Source of the DNA: Myxococcus fulvus
Lineage (GTDB): Bacteria > Myxococcota > Myxococcia > Myxococcales > Myxococcaceae
Reading direction: 5' to 3'
NCBI RefSeq assembly: GCF_900111765.1
Contig: NZ_FOIB01000012.1
Location: forward strand, 124,001-188,000
Length of the DNA stretch: 64,000 bases
Made by a program: the position numbers and the translations under genes. The notes beneath the pieces were generated by a model. It saw only the letters and a program-made list of their open reading frames with translations, made no database searches and was not told the origin of the DNA. Every line of letters starts with the position of its first letter. Position 1 is the first letter of the stretch. This document shows, piece after piece, positions 51,257 through 60,446 of the stretch.

Positions 51257-54200
51257 AGCGCCTGATGAAACCCGCGACCCATCATGACAGTCACGCCTCC
51301 GGAAAGGGCGTCCAGATGAGGCGTCTGCTCTCGTTGCTCGCCATTGGCCTGTACAGCGTCAACCTCCTGAGTTCCTGCGGTCCGCTCACGGACCCTGACG
51401 GGCATGAAGGCCCGGGGAGTTCCTCGGCCAACCGGCTCAGTGGCACGGAGCGCCTCCTCGCCCCGACTGGGACGGTGGTGGACACCAACGCCCAGGCCGA
51501 TGTCACCCCGGGCGCGACGGAGGGCAGCTACTCGCTGACGGCCGACGGCGCGGCCACCTACAGCGTGCCGTTGTGGGTTCCTCCGGGGCGTGCCGGCATG
51601 CAGCCGGAGCTCGCGCTCAGCTACAACAGCCGCTCGGGCATGGGCATCGCGGGAGTGGGATTCACCCTGGGTGGGACGCCGTCGCGCATCACCCGATGCC
51701 GCAAGTCGGTGGCGCAGGATGGCGTGGTGGGGCAGGTGCGCTTCGACACGTCGGACGCGTTCTGCCTGGATGGCGCGCGCCTGGTCCACACCAACCCTAG
51801 CGTGGCCGCATATGGCGCGAACGGCAGCGAGTACCGCACGGAGGTCGACAGCTTCGCCCGGGTGACGCTCTTCGCCAGCACCCCCAGCGGCCCGCCGGAC
51901 TCCTTCGAGGTGCGCCAGAAGAATGGACGCATCCTCACCTACGCCGCGAAGCTGGATGGCGGACGCGTCATCCCTCAGCGGTCGCCGCCCACGAGCGTCA
52001 ACACGGACACGCTCGAAACCGTGCGCTTCGCCTGGGCCCTCTCCGAGGTCAAGGACCGGCAGGGTAACTACATGCGCCTGCTGTACGACCGGGTGGGCTC
52101 TGCCGAGATGGGCTACCAACATCTCCTGCGGCGCATCGAATACACCGGCTCACATACCGATGCCTCTGTGGCTGTGCCCCAGCGCTCCGTCGTGTTCAGT
52201 TACGAGGCGGGTGACGTAGATGAGTCCTATGTCGCGGGATTCAAACTGCGCTCCTCCCTGCGGTTGAGTCGCATCCAGATGTACGCGCCGGACGTGCCTG
52301 TCTCCCAGACGCAGCCAGGCGCCAGCGCCCTCTGGCGCTCCTATGCGCTGAAGTACTTCGAGGGTAGCGAGCGGAGCATCTCGGGCCGCAGCCTTCTCAA
52401 GAGCGTGGAAGAGTGTGACGGGCGCAACGTGTGCAAGGCGCCCACCACCTTCTCCTGGGGAATGGGCTCCGAGTCCTACACGACCATCCACACGGGCATC
52501 AGCGATGTCATCGCCAATGACAACATGCTCGGCGGCGTGAACCCCTATGCCGCCCGCGATGTCTGGACGCTGCAGCTCGCGGACGTCAACGGCGACGGCA
52601 AGGACGACCTGCTCTATCGGATGCCGATTTTTGGCCCCTCGGGCACTTTCTCTCGTGCGGAATGGCGCCTGCGGTTGAGCACCGGCTCGGGGTTCGGTGC
52701 AGCCATGAACGTCAGTCTCCCCGTCGTGCGCGTGGGCGATTCGCTGGACGACCTGGCCCCCGTGGACATGGACATGGATGGCAAGACGGACATCCTGGCC
52801 ATCAACCGCACCCACTGCGACACGAACCTCAGCGGCCACAACCAGCTCTACCGGTTCAACGGCACCAATTTCACTCCCACCATCAACGATGGGAGTGAGG
52901 CCTACGCCGTCTGCCATACGACCCTGGCGGACCGCCTTCCCACGGGCCTGCAGACCGCCGACCTCAACGCCGATGGCCTGCCGGACCTCATCCGCTCCTG
53001 GCGCCACGTCAACGCGACCGAGGTCACGCCCACGGAGTGGGCCTGGCGTCTCAACCCGCTGGGCAGCACGGGCGCGCTGAATTTCCCCGCCTACACCTCG
53101 CTCGGAATCCGCTCTGGACTGGAGCACGCGGGCCTCGTGGTGGACGTGGATGGCGATGGTGCGTCGGAGTTGTTGCTGCGCAAGCCTCAGTCCAATACTC
53201 CGGACGACTTCGCCAGCTACTACACCGCGGTGGGAGTCAACTCGGACGGCAGCGTGCGTGAAGTGGAGACGACGTTGTCCGCGTTGGCCTGGGATTACGA
53301 CCGGGCGCCGCCCCACCACTATCTCAACCTGTGGATGGTGGACGTAACGGGCGATGGCCTCCCGGATGCGCTGACGCTGCACCGGGAACGCAACCCCCGT
53401 GACAACCAGAGCCGTCAGCTCAAGCTGGCGGTGAACACCGGCAATGGCTTCTTGCGACCGACAATCATCGCCCTTCCCCTCAGCAGCATGCCCGGGCCTT
53501 CTCTCTGGGCGGAGGGAGGCCGAACCATCGACAACGGCCTGCGTGTCCTCGACTTCGACATGGATGGGCGGCAGGACCTGCTGCTCACCGAGTACTATCC
53601 GACTGGGGACGCGTCTCAGCCTCCGCGCGAATACCTCACGGTGTTGCAGTCGACGGGCACGGGCTTCACCAGCAGATTCCTCTCCTCCCAAAGCGCCTCC
53701 CGCATCCCAGTAGGCCGGGCTTCGGGAGATGGCTTCACGAAACCGCCAGGAGGCACCGGCCCCCTGGAGGGCGCGGGCTGGGGGCAGAAGCAGACGCGAG
53801 TCGGCGACATCAACGGGGATGGTCTGCAAGACATCGTCCAGGTCGCGTTCAGCAGTTCGAGCCTGGTGGTGCACCTGCGCCAGGGAGGCAAGCCGGACCT
53901 GCTGCAAGAGGTCCGAGACGGGCATGGCAAGTTCGTCCGCTTCGAGCACGCTCCGCTGCGTGCGCTGCAGGACGCGGGGCGGTACACGCCCGGCACCTGC
54001 ACCTATCCGCAGTACTGCGGCACGCGCGGAATGTGGGTCGTCGGCTCTTACGAGACTGACAGCGGACAGGGCGACGTCCCCGAGCTGCCCTTCCGCAAGT
54101 ACGACGTCAGCTACGCGGAGGGGAGGACGGACCTGCGAGGTCGGGGCTGGTTGGGCTTCGGCCGTCGTGTCGTCACGGACACGGCGACGAATGCGACGAC

Positions 54201-57200
54201 GACGACGGTGTATGACAACGTCACTCGCACCGGGACTCTCTACCTCCATGCGGGCTCGCCCAAGTCGGAGACGGTCAGCACCCCCCTTGAGCTGGGGACG
54301 CACAGCCGCGTCACCACCTTCCTCCGGGAGGCACGCACCGCGCCCGAGGGCGTCACGCGCTTCTTGTGCCCGGTGAAGACGACGGTGACCGAGACGGACA
54401 GCGTCCATGGCGCCATCGCCTACTCGGTTTTGGACCAGCAGTGTGACGCATATGGCAACGTGACGTCGCAGGACACCTTCGTGCGCTTCAGTGCCTCCGA
54501 CACGGTGGGGACGCGGCTGCAGCGCACCCTCCAGGTGGAGAACCATCCCAGCACCTGGGTGCTGGGCCTGCCTCGGAGGGTGACGGACACGTCTACGTCG
54601 CCGCCCACGGACCTGCATCCCAGCGGCCAGCAGGCAACGCGCGCGACGACGTACCAGTACTGCGCCAGCGAGCCCTGCCCGGAGTCGAACCTCGTCTGGC
54701 GCGCCGTCACGGAGCCGGAGGGCAGCGTGGACACGCGATTGGTCGTCACCTACGCCAGGGACCTCACCGGTCAGGTGACGTCCGCCGAGGCCTCGCATGG
54801 GGGCACCGCGCCCTCACGCCAGGAGAGCGTCTCCTATGACAACTTCGAGAAGCTCTTCCCCATCATGGCAATCAACGCGGAGGGCCTCCGGAGCGACACG
54901 GCTCACCACCCGGCGCTGGGCGTGGTGGCGCTGACCGAGGATGCCAATGGCGTGAGGACGCGCCGCGCTTATGACGGCTTTGGCCGGCTGCGCATCGAGA
55001 CGGCGCCCTATCGTGAAGGCGGGGTTTCGGCTGGCCCATCCGTGTCGGTGGGTTATGCGCTCGCGGGGTCGGGAACCCTCGTGACGGTGCAGCGCGCTGG
55101 AAGTCCCACCGTCGTCGAACGGCTGGACAGGTGGGAGCGGCCGATTTCCATCAGCACCCAAGCGGCGGACGGACGTTGGACGTACGCCACCACGGAGTAC
55201 GACTTCTTCGGTCGCCCGTCGCGCGCCACGCAGCCGCGCTTCGAGGCCGAGCCTGCGAAGGCCACCACCTTCACCTACGACAACCTGGGACGGCCGCTGA
55301 AGGCGACCGGGCCTGACGGCTCTTTCCAGGAGTGGACCTACCAGGGGCGCGCGATGCGCCACTTCGACGAATTGAGCAACTGGGCGGCCGTCGTCTACTC
55401 ACCGTTGGGCCAGCCGCTGGTGGTGGAGGAACAAGAGTCTCGGGACACCGCCACGATGGTGTCGACCTTCTACTCCTACGGCCCGTTCGGCCTGCTGGAG
55501 TCGGTGCGGGACGACAGTGGCGGCGTCACCTCCATGGAGTACGACGTCCTGGGGCGCCGCACGAAGCTGATGGAGCCCAAGCTTGGGCCGCTCGTCACGG
55601 CGTACAACGCCTTCGGCGACGTGCGCCAGGAGACGGACGCGGGAGGCCGGCAGACGACGTTCGGGTACGACAGGCTCGGTCGTGAGGTGCTCGTCAGCAA
55701 CGCGGATGGGCAGACGCGCTTCGTCTGGGACACCGCACCGTATGGCATTGGCGGACTGGCGCAGGCAGTGAACGAGCGCAGCGCGACGACGACGGCGGAT
55801 GACGTGGTGTCGGCGTATACGTATGATCCGCTGAGTCGACCCATCCAGGAGTCGCTCACCCTGGGCGGTGCGACGTACCTCCTGGACCAGAGCTACGACG
55901 GCTTCGGCCGCCCGGACACCCTCTGGTACCCGGCGGGTCCTGGAGGCACCCGGCTGACGGCGAAGCAGGAGTACACGGCGACGGGTTACCCCCTGGCGGT
56001 GAAGGACGCGTCCACTGGCGCCGAGTACTGGCGCGCGAAGGAGCGCGACGCGGTGGGGCGGCTGCTCACCGAGGCTCGCGGGGCGAACGTCCTGACGACG
56101 TGGAACCGGTATGACCACCGAGGACGCTTGCGCTTCATTGAGTCCCGGGTGGGCGCGACGACGGCGGGCAGTCCCCTCCAGTCGTTGTCCTACGGCTACA
56201 ACACCAACAACAGCCTGAGAAGCCGCCATGACACGTTGAAGCAGGTGTCGGAGTCCTTCCAGTATGACGGCTTGGACCGGCTGAAGCGCTGGACGGTGCA
56301 AGCCCGGTGCGACAACACCGTCACCGACTACGACTACGACCTCCTGGGCAACCTCACCTCCCGGAAGGTGGTGCGCAATGGCACCCAGACGGAGCGGCTG
56401 TACTTCCAGTATGGCGCGCTGACGGCGCCGCGGCACGCACTCACGGGCGTGAGCACGACGGCGAACTTCAGCACGCTGTCGGAGAGCTTCACCTACGACG
56501 CGGCGGGCAACCAGACGAACGCCGCGGAGGCGGGGACAGGGCGCTTCCGCAACATCAGCTACACGTCCTTCAACCTGCCCGCCACGCTGCAGACGCAGCA
56601 GGGCACGCTGAGCTTCACCTATGACGCCTTCCAGCGCCGGACGCTGAAGCAGCACGGCAACGGGGACTCCACTCTCTACCTGGGAGGCGTCTACGAGAAG
56701 CGGCGGGAGTCAGGCGCGGACTCGCACGTCTTCATGGTGCTGGCCGAAGGCCGCGCGGTGGCGCAGGTGACGCTGGCCTCGAGCAGTGGTGCCACGCCCG
56801 TCACCTCGTACCTGCTGAATGACTACCTGGGCTCGGTGGAGACGGTGACGGACGCGGCCGGCACGGTGCTGGAGCAGCGCAAGTACCAGCCCTTCGGCGC
56901 GCGGGGCCGCGTGGATGACCCGACGCTGGCTCCGGCCACGACCTCCAGCGTCGTGCGGCTGGGCTTCACGAGTCATGAGTGGGACGAAGAGGCGGGGCTC
57001 GTCAACATGAGGGGCCGGCTCTATGACCCCAGGGTGGGGCGCTTCTTGACGCCGGACCCGGTGGTGCAGGCGCCGTTCTCGAGCCAGGGCCTCAACCGGT
57101 ACAGCTACGTCTTCAACAACCCGCTGCGGTACATCGACCCGTCTGGCTTCTCGGGAGAGGAGGCCATCTCGAGCGTCATGTGGACGGGGCCTACCACCGA

Positions 57201-58524
57201 CGGCGAGGCGACCTCCATCTGCGGTTCTCCCAATCCGTCGGACTGCATCTCTCCGACGGCGGGCTCGGTCAATGGTGCGGCGACGGAAGTTGGCAACAGC
57301 TCTGATGGCGGCGACAGCAGCCCCGCGGCCATCGCGGGTGGCGCCGACATGAATGGAGGAACCGCTCCGGGTGTCGTGCAGTCCTCCTGCCAGTTCTGTG
57401 TGGGAGATGGACGCGGCTTGTTTGCCTTCAGTGACAAGCAGATGGACGACCTGCAAGGCTGGGCGCGTGAGACGAAGTGGGCCTACGCACCTGGCGTGGG
57501 GCTCGCCACGTCGACGCTCAACGTGATGCTGTCGTTGATGCGCGGCAAGACGGACGACCTGTACAGCGACGTGGCCCAGGTGGGGCTCTCCTTTGTCGCG
57601 GGGAAGGTGATAGGTGGCGTCATCAAGGGGGTGGCACCTGTCGTCGTGGCCGCGACGCGCCCTCTGCTGGTCAAAGCCGAAGCGGGCATCGCCGCGAGAC
57701 TCGCGCTGGGAGGTTGCTTCATCGCGGGCACACCCGTCCTTACTGCGAAGGGGTTGGTGCCCATCGAGGAAGTGGCGGTGGGGGACTGGGTGTGGGCCTG
57801 GGATGAGGAGACGAAGGTGCCAGGCTGGCACCGGGTGTCGAAAACCTTCATTAAGCCCGCGATGGTCGTGCTCGAAGTCATGCTGGAGTCACCCGATGGC
57901 ACCCGTGAATCGTTCGGGGTGACGGCGGAGCACCCATTCGGCGTCGTGGGGCGAGGCTGGACGGAGGCGCAGTCGCTCAGGTGGGGGGATGAGGTTGAGT
58001 CCGCCCTGGGAGAGCGCATGCGCGTGGTCTCCGTCGCGACCTCCGCGGAGCGCAAGCCGGTCTTCAACTTCGAGGTGGAAGACGCTCACACGTATTTCGT
58101 GGGCGAGTCCACCGCGTGGGTTCACAACATCTCGTCGATTGCGAGACGGCTGTTCCCGAATACGATGCCCGAGAGGCTCGCGGAGGAGATGGCAGACGCG
58201 GAGAGTGTGAAGGCCCCCATCATGGAGGTGAGCGCTCGTGGTTTCAAAGCGCTTGTCGACAGTGGTGAGAAGATAAAGTACGTGGTGCTGGAGTCGGGTA
58301 AGCTCATCGTCGCCCCTCACACTTACATGGGAGTGGAGATCAAGCACGCAGTGCTATCCGGCGGGCGCGCGGTTCTTACCGCAGGCGAGGCTGAAATTGC
58401 CCGTACCGGCCGCAGGTACTTTGGCCTCAGTATCAATGTCCAAAGCGGCCATTTCATGCCAACTGAGGAGAGCGTGGTGTATGCTCGGGCTGCGTTCGCC
58501 CAGTTTGGCATTACCTTCCGGTAA
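51253..58524 (+). CDS. SpvB/Rhs-type polymorphic toxin-like protein with Hint domain
   Basis: A 2,423-residue exported protein. A long n-region precedes a lipoprotein signal (LLSLLAIGLYSVNLLSSC); ATG 51316 is an alternative start. A SpvB-like domain (about 92-140 on: SYSLTADGAATYSVPLWVPP) is followed by seven FG-GAP/VCBS-type Asp motifs such as DVNGDGKDDLL and DVDGDGASELL (about 440-880), a Tc-toxin B-like middle, and YD/Rhs repeats (about 1230-1900). The Rhs core ends YSYVFNNPLRYIDPSGF near 1960. A Hint domain (2155-2291, from CFIAGTPVLTAKG to AHTYFVGE...VHN) precedes a 132-residue tip (2292-2423) with AGEAEIARTGRRYFGL and SGHFMP. The tip is probably an auto-released toxin, of unassigned family. 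A candidate immunity gene follows after 17 bases. Confidence 0.87.
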   Translation: MKRLMKPATHHDSHASGKGVQMRRLLSLLAIGLYSVNLLSSCGPLTDPDGHEGPGSSSANRLSGTERLLAPTGTVVDTNAQADVTPGATEGSYSLTADGAATYSVPLWVPPGRAGMQPELALSYNSRSGMGIAGVGFTLGGTPSRITRCRKSVAQDGVVGQVRFDTSDAFCLDGARLVHTNPSVAAYGANGSEYRTEVDSFARVTLFASTPSGPPDSFEVRQKNGRILTYAAKLDGGRVIPQRSPPTSVNTDTLETVRFAWALSEVKDRQGNYMRLLYDRVGSAEMGYQHLLRRIEYTGSHTDASVAVPQRSVVFSYEAGDVDESYVAGFKLRSSLRLSRIQMYAPDVPVSQTQPGASALWRSYALKYFEGSERSISGRSLLKSVEECDGRNVCKAPTTFSWGMGSESYTTIHTGISDVIANDNMLGGVNPYAARDVWTLQLADVNGDGKDDLLYRMPIFGPSGTFSRAEWRLRLSTGSGFGAAMNVSLPVVRVGDSLDDLAPVDMDMDGKTDILAINRTHCDTNLSGHNQLYRFNGTNFTPTINDGSEAYAVCHTTLADRLPTGLQTADLNADGLPDLIRSWRHVNATEVTPTEWAWRLNPLGSTGALNFPAYTSLGIRSGLEHAGLVVDVDGDGASELLLRKPQSNTPDDFASYYTAVGVNSDGSVREVETTLSALAWDYDRAPPHHYLNLWMVDVTGDGLPDALTLHRERNPRDNQSRQLKLAVNTGNGFLRPTIIALPLSSMPGPSLWAEGGRTIDNGLRVLDFDMDGRQDLLLTEYYPTGDASQPPREYLTVLQSTGTGFTSRFLSSQSASRIPVGRASGDGFTKPPGGTGPLEGAGWGQKQTRVGDINGDGLQDIVQVAFSSSSLVVHLRQGGKPDLLQEVRDGHGKFVRFEHAPLRALQDAGRYTPGTCTYPQYCGTRGMWVVGSYETDSGQGDVPELPFRKYDVSYAEGRTDLRGRGWLGFGRRVVTDTATNATTTTVYDNVTRTGTLYLHAGSPKSETVSTPLELGTHSRVTTFLREARTAPEGVTRFLCPVKTTVTETDSVHGAIAYSVLDQQCDAYGNVTSQDTFVRFSASDTVGTRLQRTLQVENHPSTWVLGLPRRVTDTSTSPPTDLHPSGQQATRATTYQYCASEPCPESNLVWRAVTEPEGSVDTRLVVTYARDLTGQVTSAEASHGGTAPSRQESVSYDNFEKLFPIMAINAEGLRSDTAHHPALGVVALTEDANGVRTRRAYDGFGRLRIETAPYREGGVSAGPSVSVGYALAGSGTLVTVQRAGSPTVVERLDRWERPISISTQAADGRWTYATTEYDFFGRPSRATQPRFEAEPAKATTFTYDNLGRPLKATGPDGSFQEWTYQGRAMRHFDELSNWAAVVYSPLGQPLVVEEQESRDTATMVSTFYSYGPFGLLESVRDDSGGVTSMEYDVLGRRTKLMEPKLGPLVTAYNAFGDVRQETDAGGRQTTFGYDRLGREVLVSNADGQTRFVWDTAPYGIGGLAQAVNERSATTTADDVVSAYTYDPLSRPIQESLTLGGATYLLDQSYDGFGRPDTLWYPAGPGGTRLTAKQEYTATGYPLAVKDASTGAEYWRAKERDAVGRLLTEARGANVLTTWNRYDHRGRLRFIESRVGATTAGSPLQSLSYGYNTNNSLRSRHDTLKQVSESFQYDGLDRLKRWTVQARCDNTVTDYDYDLLGNLTSRKVVRNGTQTERLYFQYGALTAPRHALTGVSTTANFSTLSESFTYDAAGNQTNAAEAGTGRFRNISYTSFNLPATLQTQQGTLSFTYDAFQRRTLKQHGNGDSTLYLGGVYEKRRESGADSHVFMVLAEGRAVAQVTLASSSGATPVTSYLLNDYLGSVETVTDAAGTVLEQRKYQPFGARGRVDDPTLAPATTSSVVRLGFTSHEWDEEAGLVNMRGRLYDPRVGRFLTPDPVVQAPFSSQGLNRYSYVFNNPLRYIDPSGFSGEEAISSVMWTGPTTDGEATSICGSPNPSDCISPTAGSVNGAATEVGNSSDGGDSSPAAIAGGADMNGGTAPGVVQSSCQFCVGDGRGLFAFSDKQMDDLQGWARETKWAYAPGVGLATSTLNVMLSLMRGKTDDLYSDVAQVGLSFVAGKVIGGVIKGVAPVVVAATRPLLVKAEAGIAARLALGGCFIAGTPVLTAKGLVPIEEVAVGDWVWAWDEETKVPGWHRVSKTFIKPAMVVLEVMLESPDGTRESFGVTAEHPFGVVGRGWTEAQSLRWGDEVESALGERMRVVSVATSAERKPVFNFEVEDAHTYFVGESTAWVHNISSIARRLFPNTMPERLAEEMADAESVKAPIMEVSARGFKALVDSGEKIKYVVLESGKLIVAPHTYMGVEIKHAVLSGGRAVLTAGEAEIARTGRRYFGLSINVQSGHFMPTEESVVYARAAFAQFGITFR

Positions 58525-58541
58525 CCAAAATGAGGTGCATG

Positions 58542-58877
58542 ATGGAGCCCAAACAGGCCACGGTGCGACGCTGGTCCGAACTCTCCAGCACCCCCCTCTC
58601 GGAAGAGAGTGTGCGTGCTCTGCACTTGCCCGCGAAGAAGTATCGAGTGCGCGTTGAACGGTATTTGCAGGGGACAGATTTCGCTGGCGTCATGCGGGCC
58701 GGTACGTTCTATGTGTTGGCTGGGCACTGCCAGATGGAATTCGGCACGCAGGCCGTCCAACTCGCCGCTGGGGATGTCGCAGAGTTTCCTGCCGGCAGGT
58801 ATCGCGTGGTGGTGAGTCGCGAAGCTGGGTGTGTTGCGGTTTTTGCCTGGGAGATTCCAGCGGAGTTTGCTCGATAG
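58542..58877 (+). CDS. Cupin-like small protein, candidate immunity to the Rhs tip (copy 1)
   Basis: A 111-residue protein; TGAGG lies 6 bases before ATG 58542 and the start is 17 bases after the Rhs stop. The sequence MEPKQATVRRWSELSS and then LAGHCQMEFGTQAVQLAAGD with VAEFPAGRYRVVV is a one-domain cupin-like beta barrel; the single His does not make a usual metal site. Position directly after a polymorphic-toxin tip is where immunity genes lie, so this is the leading candidate. A near-identical inverted copy is encoded at 59527-59862. Confidence 0.78.
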   Translation: MEPKQATVRRWSELSSTPLSEESVRALHLPAKKYRVRVERYLQGTDFAGVMRAGTFYVLAGHCQMEFGTQAVQLAAGDVAEFPAGRYRVVVSREAGCVAVFAWEIPAEFAR

Positions 58878-58886
58878 GAGAAGGTT

Positions 58887-58907
58887 GGACTCTGCGTTGC
58901 GGAGTCC
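58887..58907 (+). terminator. Hairpin after cupin copy 1
   Basis: GGACTC-TGCGTTGC-GGAGTCC forms a short stem 10 bases after the stop codon, followed by TTCC. A closely similar sequence follows copy 2 on the opposite strand. Confidence 0.5.
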
Positions 58908-58971
58908 TTCCAACTCAGTACCCAGATGTCGGCCTGGGCACATGTAGGGTCTGGGCCACTTCGCGTCAGCT

Positions 58972-59005
58972 GCGTCCCGTGGTGCGTTGCCTCGCCACGG
59001 GACGC
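58972..59005. repeat. Perfect 11-bp inverted repeat
   Basis: GCGTCCCGTGG and CCACGGGACGC are separated by 12 bases. It lies in the non-coding segment between cupin copy 1 and the maturase relic; no T-run flanks it. Confidence 0.5.
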
Positions 59006-59149
59006 ATTCTCATATTCTGCCTGGGCGGCTCCGTTCCCAGCGGTGTGTCTCCATATTCCAGGTTGCGTCCGAGCATCACTGAGTGAGTGTCATCCGCATC
59101 CTCGGGTGTCCGAGCTGTGGTGAAGATGCCACCGATCCCAGCGGCGATG

Positions 59150-59435
59150 CTAACGCACTGGGCTCTTGCCTTGATTGGTGACGTCGAACCCCTCTTCAGG
59201 CCAAGGGTGCTGGCTACGAGCATTCGGAAGCCATCGGTCCACCAAGGTCTTCATCCTCGCCCCGTTCGTCCGGTCACGCTGGCTCTGACGCCATAGCGCT
59301 CGGTAACCCATGCGGGCCTGCCCGCGCTCGGAATCGCTCCATGGCGGAGATGTTGATGGGAACAGCATGGTCCGCGAAATAGCCGTGCACCACGGCTGCA
59401 AGCCAGTTCTCCTGCTCCGGGATGGGCCGATGGTG
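59150..59435 (-). pseudogene. Group II intron reverse transcriptase/maturase C-terminal remnant, frameshifted
   Basis: On the minus strand PIPEQENWLAAVVHGYFAD then HAVPINISAMERFRARAG in one frame continues in another frame as RALWRQSQRDRTNGARMKT, LVDRWLPNARSQHPWPEEGF and VTNQGKSPVR. This order (WL..V..GY...HAVP, LRRRSQ.DR, RWLP..R..HPWP) is the C-terminal end of group II intron-encoded maturases. The shift of frame and the missing upstream two thirds show it is a relic. It lies between the two inverted cupin copies. Confidence 0.8.
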
Positions 59436-59526
59436 ACGTAGTTACGGTTCTGCTTTCACGTCCTTCAGCTTCGCGTTCATCCTTACCTGCTTGGAAGGAC
59501 TCCGCGACGCAGCGTCCGCCCTTCGC

Positions 59527-59862
59527 TTATCGAGCAAACTCCGCTGGAAGCTCCCAAGCAAAAACAACAACACACTCAGCTTCACGCCCCACCAGCGTGC
59601 GAAAGCTGCCTGCAGGAAACTCTGCGACATCCCCAGCGGCGAGTGGGACGACCTGCGTGCCGAATTCCATCTGGCAGTGCCCAGCCAACAGGTAGACGGC
59701 GCCGGCCCGCATTTCGCCAGAGATATTCGCCCCCGGCGAATACCGGCTAACGCTCACCCGATACTTCTTCGCGGGCACGTGCAGCGCACGCACACTCTCC
59801 TCCGAGAGGGGTTTGCTGGAGAGTTCGGACCAGCGTCGCACCGTGACCTGTTTCGGCTCCAT
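59527..59862 (-). CDS. Cupin-like small protein, candidate immunity copy 2 (inverted)
   Basis: A 111-residue protein, a close paralogue of copy 1 on the opposite strand (MEPKQVTVRRWSELSS; LAGHCQMEFGTQVVPLAAGD; VVVFAWELPAEFAR at the end). The same GAGG-TGCATG start context is kept. No toxin tip is encoded upstream of it, so it is either an orphan immunity copy kept after loss of a second tip or a decayed cassette. It reads toward the maturase relic. Confidence 0.75.
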   Translation of the reverse strand: MEPKQVTVRRWSELSSKPLSEESVRALHVPAKKYRVSVSRYSPGANISGEMRAGAVYLLAGHCQMEFGTQVVPLAAGDVAEFPAGSFRTLVGREAECVVVFAWELPAEFAR

Positions 59863-60215
59863 CATGCACCTCATGGCGGGAAGGTCATGCAAGGTAGCGC
59901 TCTTCATGGGGCCACCGTCGTTCGAATGCCGCACCAGGGGCGACCGGTCAACGGATGAGAAGCGCCCTTGAGTCTGCCCTGGCTTCGCTGGAGACGACTT
60001 ACCGGGCACCCGATGAATTGCAGTAGCCCTCGGGCTTCGACCCCGTCGCGCACGGAGTCGTCATCCGGTGACGCGGCCGTGGCCCAGGCGAGCGAGAGCC
60101 CCCCTGGTGGCACCCCGCACCCCTGTCCACCCCAGGTCGCCCGGCAGGCCACTCGCCGAGGGGGCGGAAAGAACCCGTGCGCCCGGGCGTGTCTACGGGT
60201 ATAGACAACCCCCTC
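59863..60215. other. Region upstream of HTH/map genes
   Basis: No gene is recognisable in these 353 bases on either strand; open frames here have no family-like sequence. The only clear element is the inverted repeat at 60190-60207 just before the small DNA-binding protein gene. Confidence 0.5.
60190..60207. promoter_or_regulatory. Inverted repeat TGTCTA/TAGACA before the HTH gene
   Basis: TGTCTA-CGGGTA-TAGACA is a perfect 6-bp inverted repeat ending 8 bases before ATG 60216. Its position suggests an operator through which the encoded DNA-binding protein could regulate itself and map. Confidence 0.45.
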
Positions 60216-60446
60216 ATGTGTCCCATGGTGAAGACGGAAGACCTCATCGATGCCCAGGGCGTGGCCGGCCTGCTGCAACTGCGCCACACCAACAGCGTGA
60301 GCACCTATCTGCGCCGCTACCCGGACATGCCCCGCCCCATCCTGGACCTGGGCACCGGACGCCCACGCTTGTGGCTGCGTCCCCAGGTGATGCGCTGGCT
60401 CCGTGCCCGCAGGTCCGACACGGCTTCCATCGGAGTTGAGAGATGA
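60216..60446 (+). CDS. Small helix-turn-helix (AlpA/excisionase-like) DNA-binding protein
   Basis: A 76-residue protein from ATG 60216 (ATG 60225 also possible). EDLIDAQGVAGLLQLRHTNS then VSTYLRRYPDMPRPILDLG is the pattern of small winged HTH proteins of the AlpA/excisionase type. Its stop overlaps the start of the methionine aminopeptidase gene (ATGA at 60443-60446). Coupling of an HTH protein to map is unusual and suggests control of map expression. Confidence 0.68.
   Translation: MCPMVKTEDLIDAQGVAGLLQLRHTNSVSTYLRRYPDMPRPILDLGTGRPRLWLRPQVMRWLRARRSDTASIGVER

Noticed and set aside
52150..54798. Long minus-strand open frame opposite the Rhs gene
   Set aside because: No domain and antisense to SpvB/FG-GAP motifs of the Rhs protein.
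58966..59223. Minus-strand open frame of 85 codons between the cupin copies
   Set aside because: It overlaps the maturase relic and has no recognisable domain or ribosome site.
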